Positions 8,246 to 15,748 of a stretch of DNA of 64,000 nucleotides are shown one piece after another. How positions within the stretch are numbered: position 1 is the first letter of the stretch; the number at the start of each line of letters is the position of its first letter. The DNA lies in contig DAOUBQ010000101.1 of NCBI GenBank assembly GCA_034432755.1, positions 1 to 64,000 on the forward strand, given 5' to 3'. Under the pieces are notes generated by a model. That model was not told the origin of the DNA, did no database searches, and saw only the letters and a list, made by a program, of their open reading frames with translations. The translations under genes were made by a program, and so were the position numbers. Source of the DNA: UBA5195 sp034432755 (GTDB lineage: Bacteria > Chloroflexota > Anaerolineae > Anaerolineales > Villigracilaceae).

Positions 8246-9508
8246 ATGATTTCTGGAAAACAAACGGCTGCCTGGGCCGAAGTGGATGAGCAAGGCCGGC
8301 TGGTCATCCCGCCCCATATCGTTCAGGAGTATGGGTTGCAGCCGGGCGCCAAAGTCCGGCTGGATGAAGATAATAACTTTGTGCGCCTGCACCGCCCGGT
8401 GACTCACCTGACCAAGGTTTACATCGAGCCGACGGTGGCCTGTAACCTCGATTGCATCACCTGTTTTCGCAATGCCTGGGAGCAGCCGCTTGGACGGATG
8501 AGCGATGAAACCTTTGAGCATATTCTAACCGGGCTAAAAGCGCTCAACCCCCTCCCCAGCGTTTACTTTGGCGGCATCGGCGAGCCGCTCTTTCACCCCA
8601 AAACCGTCGAATGGGTGGCGCGTGTTAAGGAACTGGGCGTAAAGGTTGAACTGATTACCAATGGAACAACGCTGACCGAAAAAATCTCCCGCAAACTGGT
8701 TGATAGCGGGCTGGATATTTTGTGGGTTTCGATTGACGGGGCCTCGCCTGAAACGTATGCCGATGTGCGCCTGGGCGCGGAACTGCCGACCATTGTGAGC
8801 AACTTGCGCCGCCTGATTCGGCTGCGCCCGCCGGGGCATTACCCCAAACCAGAGATTGGAATCGCTTTTGTGGCGATGAAGCGCAACATTGGCGATTTGC
8901 CGCAAGTGATTAAACTGGGGCGCTCCCTGCGCGCGCAGTATTTTTCAATTAGCAACGTGCAGCCTGCCACCGCAGAGATGCAGGCCGAGCGGCTGTATAC
9001 CAAAGTGACGAATAATATCGCCTACCTGCCCGCTCCACACCTGCCGCGCCTGAGCCTGCCTAAAATGGACTTTGACGAAACCACGCGCGAGGCGCTGATA
9101 GCGGCTTTCAATAGCGGCTGCAACGTCAGTTATGCCGGGAACAATTGGGGCGGCGCAAACGATGTTTGCAATTTTGTCGAAAATGGTACGATGTCCATTG
9201 CCTGGACAGGCGATGTCAGTCCATGTTGGCCGTTGATGCATACCCACACCAGTTACCTGCATGGCAAACCGCGCCTGGCAAAGAAACACGTCATCGGCAA
9301 CGTGCGCGAGCGCAGCCTGGCCGATTTGTGGCTCGACCCCGAATACGTTGCTTACCGCGAGCGCCTGCACAACTTTGCTTTTGCTCCGTGTACCTTTTGT
9401 GGCGGCTGTGACCTTTCGGAAACCAACGAGGAAGATTGCCTGGGCAACACCATTTCCCCCGTCTGTGGCGGCTGCCTGTGGGCGCAAGGTGTGATTCAAT
9501 GTCCTTGA
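8246..9508 (+). CDS. Radical SAM/SPASM maturase of the tungsten-oxidoreductase type, with N-terminal AbrB-like domain
   Basis: A 420-aa enzyme; the ATG at 8246 is chosen because TAAGGAG sits six bases upstream. Residues ~5-50 form an AbrB/SpoVT-like swapped-hairpin domain (AEVDEQGRLVIPPHIVQEYGLQPGAKV). The radical SAM core follows with CNLDCITC (Cx3Cx2C), GGIGEPLFH and WVSIDGA. The C-terminus carries a SPASM-type Cys cluster (CTFCGGCDL, later CGGCLW). With a MoaD-like gene downstream and an AOR gene 14 kb away, it fits the radical SAM maturases associated with tungsten aldehyde oxidoreductases. The reaction is unproven; a role in pterin-cofactor or protein maturation is inferred. Confidence 0.8.
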   Translation: MISGKQTAAWAEVDEQGRLVIPPHIVQEYGLQPGAKVRLDEDNNFVRLHRPVTHLTKVYIEPTVACNLDCITCFRNAWEQPLGRMSDETFEHILTGLKALNPLPSVYFGGIGEPLFHPKTVEWVARVKELGVKVELITNGTTLTEKISRKLVDSGLDILWVSIDGASPETYADVRLGAELPTIVSNLRRLIRLRPPGHYPKPEIGIAFVAMKRNIGDLPQVIKLGRSLRAQYFSISNVQPATAEMQAERLYTKVTNNIAYLPAPHLPRLSLPKMDFDETTREALIAAFNSGCNVSYAGNNWGGANDVCNFVENGTMSIAWTGDVSPCWPLMHTHTSYLHGKPRLAKKHVIGNVRERSLADLWLDPEYVAYRERLHNFAFAPCTFCGGCDLSETNEEDCLGNTISPVCGGCLWAQGVIQCP

Positions 9509-9534
9509 ACGGCGACCTGTAAAAATGATACAAT
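9505..9534 (+). promoter_or_regulatory. Possible internal promoter ahead of the MoaD-like gene
   Basis: TTGAAC (9505-9510) and TACAAT (9529-9534) are separated by 18 bp, overlapping the radical SAM stop. This could start a transcript for the MoaD-like gene independently of the upstream maturase. Confidence 0.4.
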
Positions 9535-9570
9535 AAAGGCGATAGAACAGGTCGCCTTTATTTTTTTTTC
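9533..9570 (+). terminator. Terminator-like hairpin with U-tract inside the maturase-MoaD operon, with an alternative stem
   Basis: ATAAAGGCGA and TCGCCTTTAT (9533-9542, 9552-9561) form a 10-bp stem followed by nine T residues, a typical intrinsic terminator only 15 bp before the MoaD-like ATG. A competing stem, GGCGACCTGT (9511-9520) with ACAGGTCGCC (9547-9556), uses the same 3' bases. The two cannot form together, as in an attenuator. Confidence 0.6.
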
Positions 9571-9584
9571 TGGGAGATAACGCC

Positions 9585-9866
9585 ATGAATGTCAATTTTT
9601 ACGCCACCCTGCGCCTGATTACTGGCAAAAAGACGATTTCGCTCGACCACCTGCCCGACGGCGTGACCGTGCGCGAGATTTTGGAAGAGTGCTTCAAACG
9701 ATACCCTCCCCTGCGGGCCGAGTTGATGAAAAACGACCAGGAGATGTTGGGGCATGTCCATTTTTTCGTCAATGGGCGCGATGTTCCCTACCTGCCCGAT
9801 GTGCTGGAAACCAAAGTCTCACGCGCTGATAAATTGGATGTCTTCCCAGCGGTGGGGGGCGGCTGA
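9585..9866 (+). CDS. MoaD/ThiS-family small sulfur-carrier-like protein
   Basis: A 93-aa ubiquitin-fold protein: NVNFYATLRLITGKK at the start, a VTVREILEECFKRYP helix, VHFFVNGRDVPYL and a C-terminus ending VFPAVGGG. The terminal Gly-Gly is the site of adenylation and thiocarboxylation in MoaD, where it supplies sulfur to the pterin dithiolene. In this context it probably serves the tungsten/molybdenum cofactor of the AOR-type enzyme. It may instead act in another sulfur-transfer route, since no MoaE or MoeB gene is nearby. Confidence 0.85.
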   Translation: MNVNFYATLRLITGKKTISLDHLPDGVTVREILEECFKRYPPLRAELMKNDQEMLGHVHFFVNGRDVPYLPDVLETKVSRADKLDVFPAVGGG

Positions 9867-9929
9867 CAACGGACAGGGAACGGATAAGCGGATTGGACAA
9901 CGGATGAAGCGGAGAAACGGAAAACGGGG

Positions 9930-10193
9930 ATGCGGATGAAAACCATCGTCCACGAAATGCGCGGTATTCCTTATTTCCTGCTCAAAGAGTATTTGCAGGA
10001 ACTCGGCGGCGCGTTGATAGCCGATGACACCGTGCGCGGCGAGGGGTGGACGGTCCGCCTGGAGCGGTTGGAGCCATTTCGGCTGGGGTCGCTCGAAGTC
10101 GGCCAGACGCGGCTGACGATGGAAGTCCGCGAGGATGTTTATGATGATTTTATGGAGCAGTTTCGCTTGAAAACATTGCGCGCCGGGGGCTAA
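9930..10193 (+). CDS. Small protein of the MoaD locus (possibly MoaD-associated DUF1952-like)
   Basis: An 87-aa protein (or 85 aa if started at the second ATG, 9936). It has HEMRGIPYFLLKEYLQELGG at the start and an EVGQTRLTMEV beta segment with a C-terminal helix ending LRAGG. Its position 63 bp after the MoaD-like gene and its Gly-Gly ending suggest a partner in cofactor sulfur transfer. I tentatively relate it to the C-terminal domain sometimes fused to MoaD-like proteins in Thermus (DUF1952), but this is weak recall rather than a clear motif match. Confidence 0.6.
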   Translation: MRMKTIVHEMRGIPYFLLKEYLQELGGALIADDTVRGEGWTVRLERLEPFRLGSLEVGQTRLTMEVREDVYDDFMEQFRLKTLRAGG

Positions 10194-10200
10194 AAAAGAG

Positions 10201-10237
10201 AACGTCCCGAAGGAAGACCACCTTCGGGACGTTTTTT
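10201..10237. terminator. Bidirectional intrinsic terminator
   Basis: AACGTCCCGAAGG and CCTTCGGGACGTT form a 13-bp stem with a 7-nt loop, flanked by A-rich sequence on the left and T-rich on the right. It can end both the MoaD-locus transcript (plus) and the ABC exporter transcript (minus). Confidence 0.85.
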
Positions 10238-10239
10238 AT

Positions 10240-12147
10240 TTAGACTGCTTCAGCCTGCGCAAACTGGCTGTTGTACAACTCGGCGTAAAAGCCGCCGCGC
10301 ATCAGCAACTCTTCGTGCGTGCCTTGCTCCACAATATCGCCCTGGTTCATCACCAGAATCCAATCGGCGTCGCGGATGGTGGAAAGGCGGTGCGCGATGA
10401 TGAAACTGGTGCGTCCGTGCATCAGGCGGCGCATGGCTTCCTGAATGAGCAGTTCGGTGTGGGTATCTACCGAGCTGGTGGCCTCGTCCAAAATCAGCAT
10501 GGGCGGGTCAATCAGAAAGGCGCGGGCGATCGTCAGCAGTTGTTTTTGGCCGGCGGAGATGTTGGTGGTCTCTTCGTTGAGAACCATCTGATAGCCACCC
10601 GGCAGGGCGCGGATGAAATGGTCGGCGTGCGCCATTTTGGCGGCGGCCATCACCTCTTCTTCGCCGGCGTCTTCGCGCCCGTAGCGAATGTTGTCGAAGA
10701 CCGTGCCGTTGAACAGCCAGGTATCTTGCAGCACCATGCCAAACTGACGGCGCAGGTCGGCGCGGCGCAGCGAGCGCACGTCGTGTCCGTCCACCAAAAT
10801 TGCGCCACTGTCCACATCATAGAAGCGCATCAGCAGTTTGACCAGCGTGGTTTTGCCTGCGCCGGTGGGACCCACAATCGCCACCCGTTTTCCGGGCGCA
10901 ATGTGGGCTGAGAAGTTTTTGATAACCGGCTGTTCGGGTTTGTAGCCAAAGCGCACATTGCGGAACTCCACCTCGCCTCGAATGGCGGTCACTTCAACGG
11001 GCGACTCGGTTTCGGGAATTTCCTCTTTTTCTTCCAAAAATTCAAAGACGCGCTCCGCGGCGGCAGCGGTTTGCTGTAAGACGTTGGAGATGTTGGCCAA
11101 CTGCATAATCGGCTGAGTGAACGAGCGCACGTATTGAATGAAGGCTTGAATATCGCCAACCGTGATGAGGTTGCGAATGGCAAGGTAGCCGCCCAGCACC
11201 ACCATGCCCACATAGCCCAGGTTGCCGACGAAGTTCATCATCGGCATCATTACACCTGAAAGGAATTGCGATTTCCAGGCCGAGCCGTAGAGAGCGCTGT
11301 TCATGCCTTTGAACTTTTCGGTACTGCGTCCTTCGGCGTTGAAGGCTTTCACTTCCACATGCCCGCTGAACATCTCTTCGATGTGGCCGTTGACGTGGCC
11401 CAGATAATCTTGCTGTTCGCGGAAGTAGCGCTGCGAGCGGCTGACGATGAACTGCACAATGCCCAGCGAGAGCGGGATGATGAGCAGCGCCACCAGCGTC
11501 ATCTGCCATGAGATGGTCAGCATCATCACCAGCACGCCGAAGACCGTCACCACCGAGGAGATGATTTGCGAGAGGCTCTGGCTGAGCGTCTGATTGACGG
11601 TATCCACGTCGTTGGTGACGCGCGAAAGCACTTCGCCATGATTGGTGCCGTCGAAGTAGCGCAGCGGCATGTGGTTGATTTTTTCGGCGATGTCGCGCCG
11701 CAGGCGGTAGGTGATATCTACGGCCACGCCGGTCATCACCCAGCCCTGAATGTAAGCCAGAATGGCAGAAAGGACATATAGCCCCAGCGCCAGCAGCAAA
11801 ATCTGACCAATGCCGGGCAGGTCAATGCCTGCGCCGCTGCCGCTGATTTGCCCCATCACGCCTTCAAAGAGTTTGGTGGTGGCGTTGCCCAAAATTTTGG
11901 GTCCGAAAATGGAGAAGACGGTGGACGCCACCGAAAGCAAAAGGACGACGAAGGTGGAGATTTTATAAGGCCCAAGGTAGGCGATGAGTTTCTTCATCGT
12001 GCCTTTGAAATCGCGGGCCGATTCGCCTTTCATCATCGCCATGGGTCCGCCGCGCCCCATGGGGCCGCCCATGCCAGGGCCGCCCATGGCCCCGACTGGG
12101 CGTTTTCCGTTGCCGCCAGAAGTGGGAGCAGGAGTATGCGCGCTCAT
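10240..12147 (-). CDS. ABC exporter half-transporter, subunit with consensus Walker B
   Basis: A 635-aa type IV ABC exporter: a Gly/Met-rich N-terminus, six-helix membrane domain (~45-340) and nucleotide-binding domain (~385-620). It has Walker A GPTGAGKTT, Walker B MLILDEATSSVD with the catalytic Glu, and H-loop IAHRLSTI. Its signature is altered to NISAGQKQ. Its partner has a normal signature but Asp in place of the catalytic Glu. Together they would form one degenerate and one competent ATP site, as in TM287/288-type heterodimers. The start overlaps the partner stop by 4 bp, and both follow a MarR gene, consistent with drug or lipid export. Confidence 0.92.
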   Translation of the reverse strand: MSAHTPAPTSGGNGKRPVGAMGGPGMGGPMGRGGPMAMMKGESARDFKGTMKKLIAYLGPYKISTFVVLLLSVASTVFSIFGPKILGNATTKLFEGVMGQISGSGAGIDLPGIGQILLLALGLYVLSAILAYIQGWVMTGVAVDITYRLRRDIAEKINHMPLRYFDGTNHGEVLSRVTNDVDTVNQTLSQSLSQIISSVVTVFGVLVMMLTISWQMTLVALLIIPLSLGIVQFIVSRSQRYFREQQDYLGHVNGHIEEMFSGHVEVKAFNAEGRSTEKFKGMNSALYGSAWKSQFLSGVMMPMMNFVGNLGYVGMVVLGGYLAIRNLITVGDIQAFIQYVRSFTQPIMQLANISNVLQQTAAAAERVFEFLEEKEEIPETESPVEVTAIRGEVEFRNVRFGYKPEQPVIKNFSAHIAPGKRVAIVGPTGAGKTTLVKLLMRFYDVDSGAILVDGHDVRSLRRADLRRQFGMVLQDTWLFNGTVFDNIRYGREDAGEEEVMAAAKMAHADHFIRALPGGYQMVLNEETTNISAGQKQLLTIARAFLIDPPMLILDEATSSVDTHTELLIQEAMRRLMHGRTSFIIAHRLSTIRDADWILVMNQGDIVEQGTHEELLMRGGFYAELYNSQFAQAEAV

Positions 12148-14432
12148 GCTAATTCCTCCTGGCTGAGTTGAGAGAGAGCAATGTCACGATACACATTACA
12201 GGTTTCCATTAATTCGTGGTGAGTTCCTTTGCCAACAATGCGGCCTTCATCTAAAACGATGATTTGGTCGGCTGTTTTGACGGTTGCCACGCGCTGCGAG
12301 ACGATGAAGACCGTGCTATGGGCAACATGCTGTTTGAGCGCGCGGCGCAGGGCGGCGTCGGTTTTGAAATCGAGCGCCGAGAAACTATCGTCGAAGATGT
12401 AAATGGGCGCGCGCTTGACGAGGGCGCGGGCAATTGCCAAACGCTGGCGCTGACCGCCGGAGACGTTGGCGCCGCCCTGGGCGATTTCGGTGTTCAACCT
12501 TTCGGGGCTGGATTGGATGAAATCGGCCACCTGGGCAATGCCGGCTGCTTCGAGCAGGGCCTCTTGGCTGGCGTGTTCATCGCCAAAGCGCAGGTTGCTC
12601 TCAATCGTTCCGGTAAACAGGTTACTGCGCTGCGGCACATAGCCGATTTTGTCACGCAGGTCGCTTTGCTTCACATGGCGAATGTCCACGCCGTCTATCA
12701 AAATTCCGCCGTCGGTCACATCGTAAAAGCGCGGAATCAGGCGCACGATGGTGGATTTGCCGGAGCCGGTTGTGCCAATGAAGGCGGTCGTTTGGCCGGG
12801 GCGGGCGGTGAAGGTGATGTCGTGCAGCACGTCTTCTTCGGCGTCGGGGTAGTGGAAGGACACATGGTCGAAGGTCACTTCGCCGCGGAAGGGTTCGGGG
12901 AAGCGCTGCGGGCTGGGCGGGTCTATGATGGTCTGTTGGGTTTCCAGCACATCGGCAATGCGATTGGCGGAGACCTGCGCGCGCGGCAGGATGATGAACA
13001 TCATGGACATGAACATGAAGGCGAAGAAGATTTGCATGGTGTATTGCATAAACGCCATCATGGCGCCCACCTGCATTTGCGACTGCGCTACCTGATTGGC
13101 GCCCACCCAAATGACCAGCAGCGAAACGGCGCTCATCAGGAACATCATCACCGGCATCAAAATCACCATTACGCGGCTGACAAAGAGCGTGTTTTCGGTC
13201 AGGTCGCGGTTGGCGCGCTCGAAGCGGGTTTCTTCAAACTGCTGGCGGTTGAAGGCGCGTACCACCATCATGCCGCTCAAGTTTTCGCGCACCACGCGGT
13301 TCAGGTTGTCTATCAGTTTTTGAATCTTCTGGAAGCGCGGCAGCGAGACGGCAAAGACGGCAGCAATCAGCCCGATGAGCAGGGTCACCATCAGCCCGAT
13401 AATCCACCACATCGAAGGGGCAGTGTTCAGGGCGCGAATCAGCCCGCCCACGCCCACAATGGGCGCGTAAAAGACCATGCGGATGACCAGCATCGTCACC
13501 ATTTGCAATTGGGTCACGTCGTTGGTGGCGCGGGTAATCAGCGAGGCGGTGGAGAATTTTTCGATTTCAGCGCTGGCAAAGTTGGAGACATGCACAAACA
13601 AGCCTTCGCGCAGGTCGCGCGCCACGCCTGCCGCCGCCCGCGCCGAAAGCAGCCCCACCAGAATGGTGGCAGTGACCGAGAGCAGGGTGATGAGCAGCAT
13701 CAGCGCGCCGGTGCGCAGAATGTAGTCGTTCTGCATTTTGGCGGTATCTACGCCCAGGGCGTCGTATTCCGCTTTAGCGGCGGCAATGCCCATTTGGGCG
13801 ACGAGCGATTCGCCGAGCGCGTCGAAGCGTTCTCGAATGCTTGTCATCATCGTTTCGCGCGCGGCGGCGGGCATTTTGGGCAGCACGTCGAACAGGCTCA
13901 TGCCGGGCGGCAGTTTCGAGAGGTCGAAGCCCATGCCTTGCCCCAGCATAGCGGCGGCTTGCGGGTCCGACTGGGCTTTTTCAAGGAAGGAGACGGTCAG
14001 CAGCCCGCGCGCCATCACCGGTTCGAGCGCGCTCAAGGCGGCTGAATCCAGGTCTTGGCGCAGGTAAACCGGCTGACCGTTTAGGGCGGGGTACTGCTGC
14101 TGCAGGTCGGCATAGGCGGCTTCGGAGGGTTGCACCGGCTTATAAGCCGACTCTACTTGGGCTTGCTCGGCGGAATTGAGAAACAGCAGCGCGCGCTGAT
14201 AGGTCTCTGCGCGCAGCGCCGCCGGGGCGGAACTTTCTACGCCGCCCTGCTGAATGCCAATGGTGACGATTTTGGAGAGGTAATCGGGCAGGGTCAGGTC
14301 GGCGTTGGCTTGCACAAACAGTAAGAGGATGGCAAGCAGGATGGACGGGGTGTAACGACGGATGTAGGGGAAAAGTCTTAACATATTTTGATTGATTAAC
14401 TGAGGATAGGTAGTTTGCCCGTAGCGCGACAT
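12144..14432 (-). CDS. ABC exporter half-transporter, degenerate-site subunit with a large extracytoplasmic insert
   Basis: A 762-aa ABC exporter, about 180 residues longer than usual. The extra length lies between the first (~20-40) and second (~240) transmembrane helices and is hydrophilic and Ala/Gln-rich (for example LRAETYQRALLFLNSAEQAQ), so it should be extracytoplasmic. The nucleotide-binding domain has Walker A GTTGSGKST, signature VSGGQRQR, and Walker B IYIFDDSFSALD, where Asp replaces the catalytic Glu. It pairs with the downstream subunit and lies 54 bp after the MarR gene. Confidence 0.92.
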   Translation of the reverse strand: MSRYGQTTYPQLINQNMLRLFPYIRRYTPSILLAILLLFVQANADLTLPDYLSKIVTIGIQQGGVESSAPAALRAETYQRALLFLNSAEQAQVESAYKPVQPSEAAYADLQQQYPALNGQPVYLRQDLDSAALSALEPVMARGLLTVSFLEKAQSDPQAAAMLGQGMGFDLSKLPPGMSLFDVLPKMPAAARETMMTSIRERFDALGESLVAQMGIAAAKAEYDALGVDTAKMQNDYILRTGALMLLITLLSVTATILVGLLSARAAAGVARDLREGLFVHVSNFASAEIEKFSTASLITRATNDVTQLQMVTMLVIRMVFYAPIVGVGGLIRALNTAPSMWWIIGLMVTLLIGLIAAVFAVSLPRFQKIQKLIDNLNRVVRENLSGMMVVRAFNRQQFEETRFERANRDLTENTLFVSRVMVILMPVMMFLMSAVSLLVIWVGANQVAQSQMQVGAMMAFMQYTMQIFFAFMFMSMMFIILPRAQVSANRIADVLETQQTIIDPPSPQRFPEPFRGEVTFDHVSFHYPDAEEDVLHDITFTARPGQTTAFIGTTGSGKSTIVRLIPRFYDVTDGGILIDGVDIRHVKQSDLRDKIGYVPQRSNLFTGTIESNLRFGDEHASQEALLEAAGIAQVADFIQSSPERLNTEIAQGGANVSGGQRQRLAIARALVKRAPIYIFDDSFSALDFKTDAALRRALKQHVAHSTVFIVSQRVATVKTADQIIVLDEGRIVGKGTHHELMETCNVYRDIALSQLSQEELA

Positions 14433-14486
14433 TTATGACGCCTGGAAATGCGAGATAAATCTTGCGCGACCGCGTAGGGTGGTTGA

Positions 14487-14939
14487 TTACGAAAGCGTTG
14501 TTTCTTCTTCCAGCGCCTGGGCATGGGTGATGAGCAGTTGCAGCGCGGCGTGCGCCTGGGCTTGCTCTTCGGGCGTCAGACGTTCAGCCAATTGGTTGAG
14601 CCAGCCCTGACGGGCTTGCATACTCTGTTCCGAAACGCGCAGCCCGGCTTCGGTGAGGGTGATGAGTTTGTTTCGGCGGTCTTGCGGGTCTTCAGAGCGG
14701 GTTGCCAACCCTTGCTGAACGAGTTTATCGAGCAGTTGACTGGCGGCGGCGTTGGTGACGCCCATTTCTTCTCCCAAATCGGAAACGCCGCACACGCCTT
14801 TGTGCCGAATGCGAAACAGGGCGTTGAGTTGCGGAATGGAGTAGTTGTTTTCTTTGGCGAACCGCATGAAGTGCCGCATGGAAAAGCGCATGGTGACGCG
14901 CAGCCATTCATGCAGGGTCTCTGCCAGGGGAGGAGACAT
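14487..14939 (-). CDS. MarR-family transcriptional regulator
   Basis: A 150-aa winged-helix regulator. The recognition region reads GVCGVSDLGEEMGVTNAAASQLLDKLVQQGL, followed by the wing RSEDPQDRRNKLITLTEAG, typical of MarR. It is the first gene of the operon with the two exporter subunits, and its own promoter carries a palindrome over the -10 box. The straightforward reading is a ligand-released repressor of itself and the exporter. Confidence 0.92.
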   Translation of the reverse strand: MSPPLAETLHEWLRVTMRFSMRHFMRFAKENNYSIPQLNALFRIRHKGVCGVSDLGEEMGVTNAAASQLLDKLVQQGLATRSEDPQDRRNKLITLTEAGLRVSEQSMQARQGWLNQLAERLTPEEQAQAHAALQLLITHAQALEEETTLS

Positions 14940-14953
14940 AGTTCATCCTTTTT

Positions 14954-14977
14954 TATCATTAAGTTTTCTTAACTATA
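14954..14977. promoter_or_regulatory. Probable MarR operator
   Basis: TATCATTAAG-TTTT-CTTAACTATA is a 24-bp inverted repeat matching at 8 of 10 positions per arm. It overlaps the -10 element of the marR promoter and the predicted transcription start, the usual position for an autorepressor site. Confidence 0.7.
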
Positions 14978-15000
14978 AAGGATTGTTTGGGGTTTGTCAA
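14972..15000 (-). promoter_or_regulatory. Promoter of the marR-exporter operon
   Basis: Read on the minus strand: TTGACA (15000-14995), a 17-bp spacer, then TATAGT (14977-14972). This is a near-consensus sigma70 promoter 33 bp upstream of the marR start. Confidence 0.8.
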
Positions 15001-15043
15001 GGGCCGGGTTGATCTCTGGCTGCCGACTGCGCCGCTTTGTTAA

Positions 15044-15392
15044 CAGGATAGGCAGGATCAATGCCCTCGGCAACCTGGGGCTGGCGTATGCGGCTTTGGG
15101 CGACGCCCGCCAAGCCATTGAGTTCTATGAACAATGCCTGGCATTACATCGTGAGCTCGGCGACCGCCGCGGCGAAGGGAATGACCTTGCCAATCTTGGC
15201 ATGGCGTATAAGAACCTTAGGGAAAAGGAAAAAGCCCGCGCCCTCTGGGGGCAGGCGCTGGAAATTTACCGCGCCATCGAAAGCCCGCACGCTCAAACCG
15301 TCGAATCGTGGCTGGCCGGGAGTCCGTCCACGAATTCTGACCACGAATTCTCGAATGAACTCCCGTCCAGGCAAACGCTCTTCAGCCTTTGA
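15044..15392 (+). pseudogene. Fragment of a tetratricopeptide-repeat protein
   Basis: The frame encodes about two TPR units: ALGNLGLAYAALGDARQAIEFYEQ, then LANLGMAYKNLREKEKARALW and QALEIYRAI. This resembles the kinesin-light-chain-like repeats that end large STAND regulators in Chloroflexota. No N-terminal domain or start signal precedes it (the marR promoter begins at 15000), and the frame degenerates after ESPHAQTVESW. I read it as a remnant of a much longer gene. Confidence 0.6.
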
Positions 15393-15748
15393 GTCCTTCG
15401 TATTCGTGCATTCGCGGCTCATTCGTGGACGGTTTGTCTCACCGAAACAGTGGCCAGGCGCATCGTTCCCGAAGCCCGTAAGCCGCGCAACTCTTTGATG
15501 CGCCGGGCAAAATGGCAGCCGATGAAACCCTCCCGCCCGAAGCCTGGCAGAACTTCCTCGCCCGCCTCGAAGAACTCGAACTGCCCTTCAACCAGACCGA
15601 AGAGGGCATCTGCTCACCGACCCTTCGCAAAAGGCGGTGCTGTTTGAGAAATCATAAACCAGGCAATCTACAATTCGACCTGGCGTAAGTATCTCCCATG
15701 AAGGCATCTATTCAATCTCGAACACCTGTTTCATGGTAAACTTGCGCC
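15393..15748 (+). other. Non-functional stretch with a second coding relic
   Basis: Before dinG there are AT-rich ATTCGTG-type motifs (15400-15430) similar to those at 58924-58960, and a short in-frame stretch at about 15510-15650 (ADETLPPEAWQNFLARLEEL) that reads like a protein but has no start and ends quickly. I see no intact gene or clear promoter. Confidence 0.4.

Noticed and set aside
12264..14045. 593-codon plus-strand ORF, His/Gly-rich
   Set aside because: It is antisense to the 762-aa ABC exporter, whose frame has clear ABC motifs; the His-rich sequence is a shadow of its codon bias.
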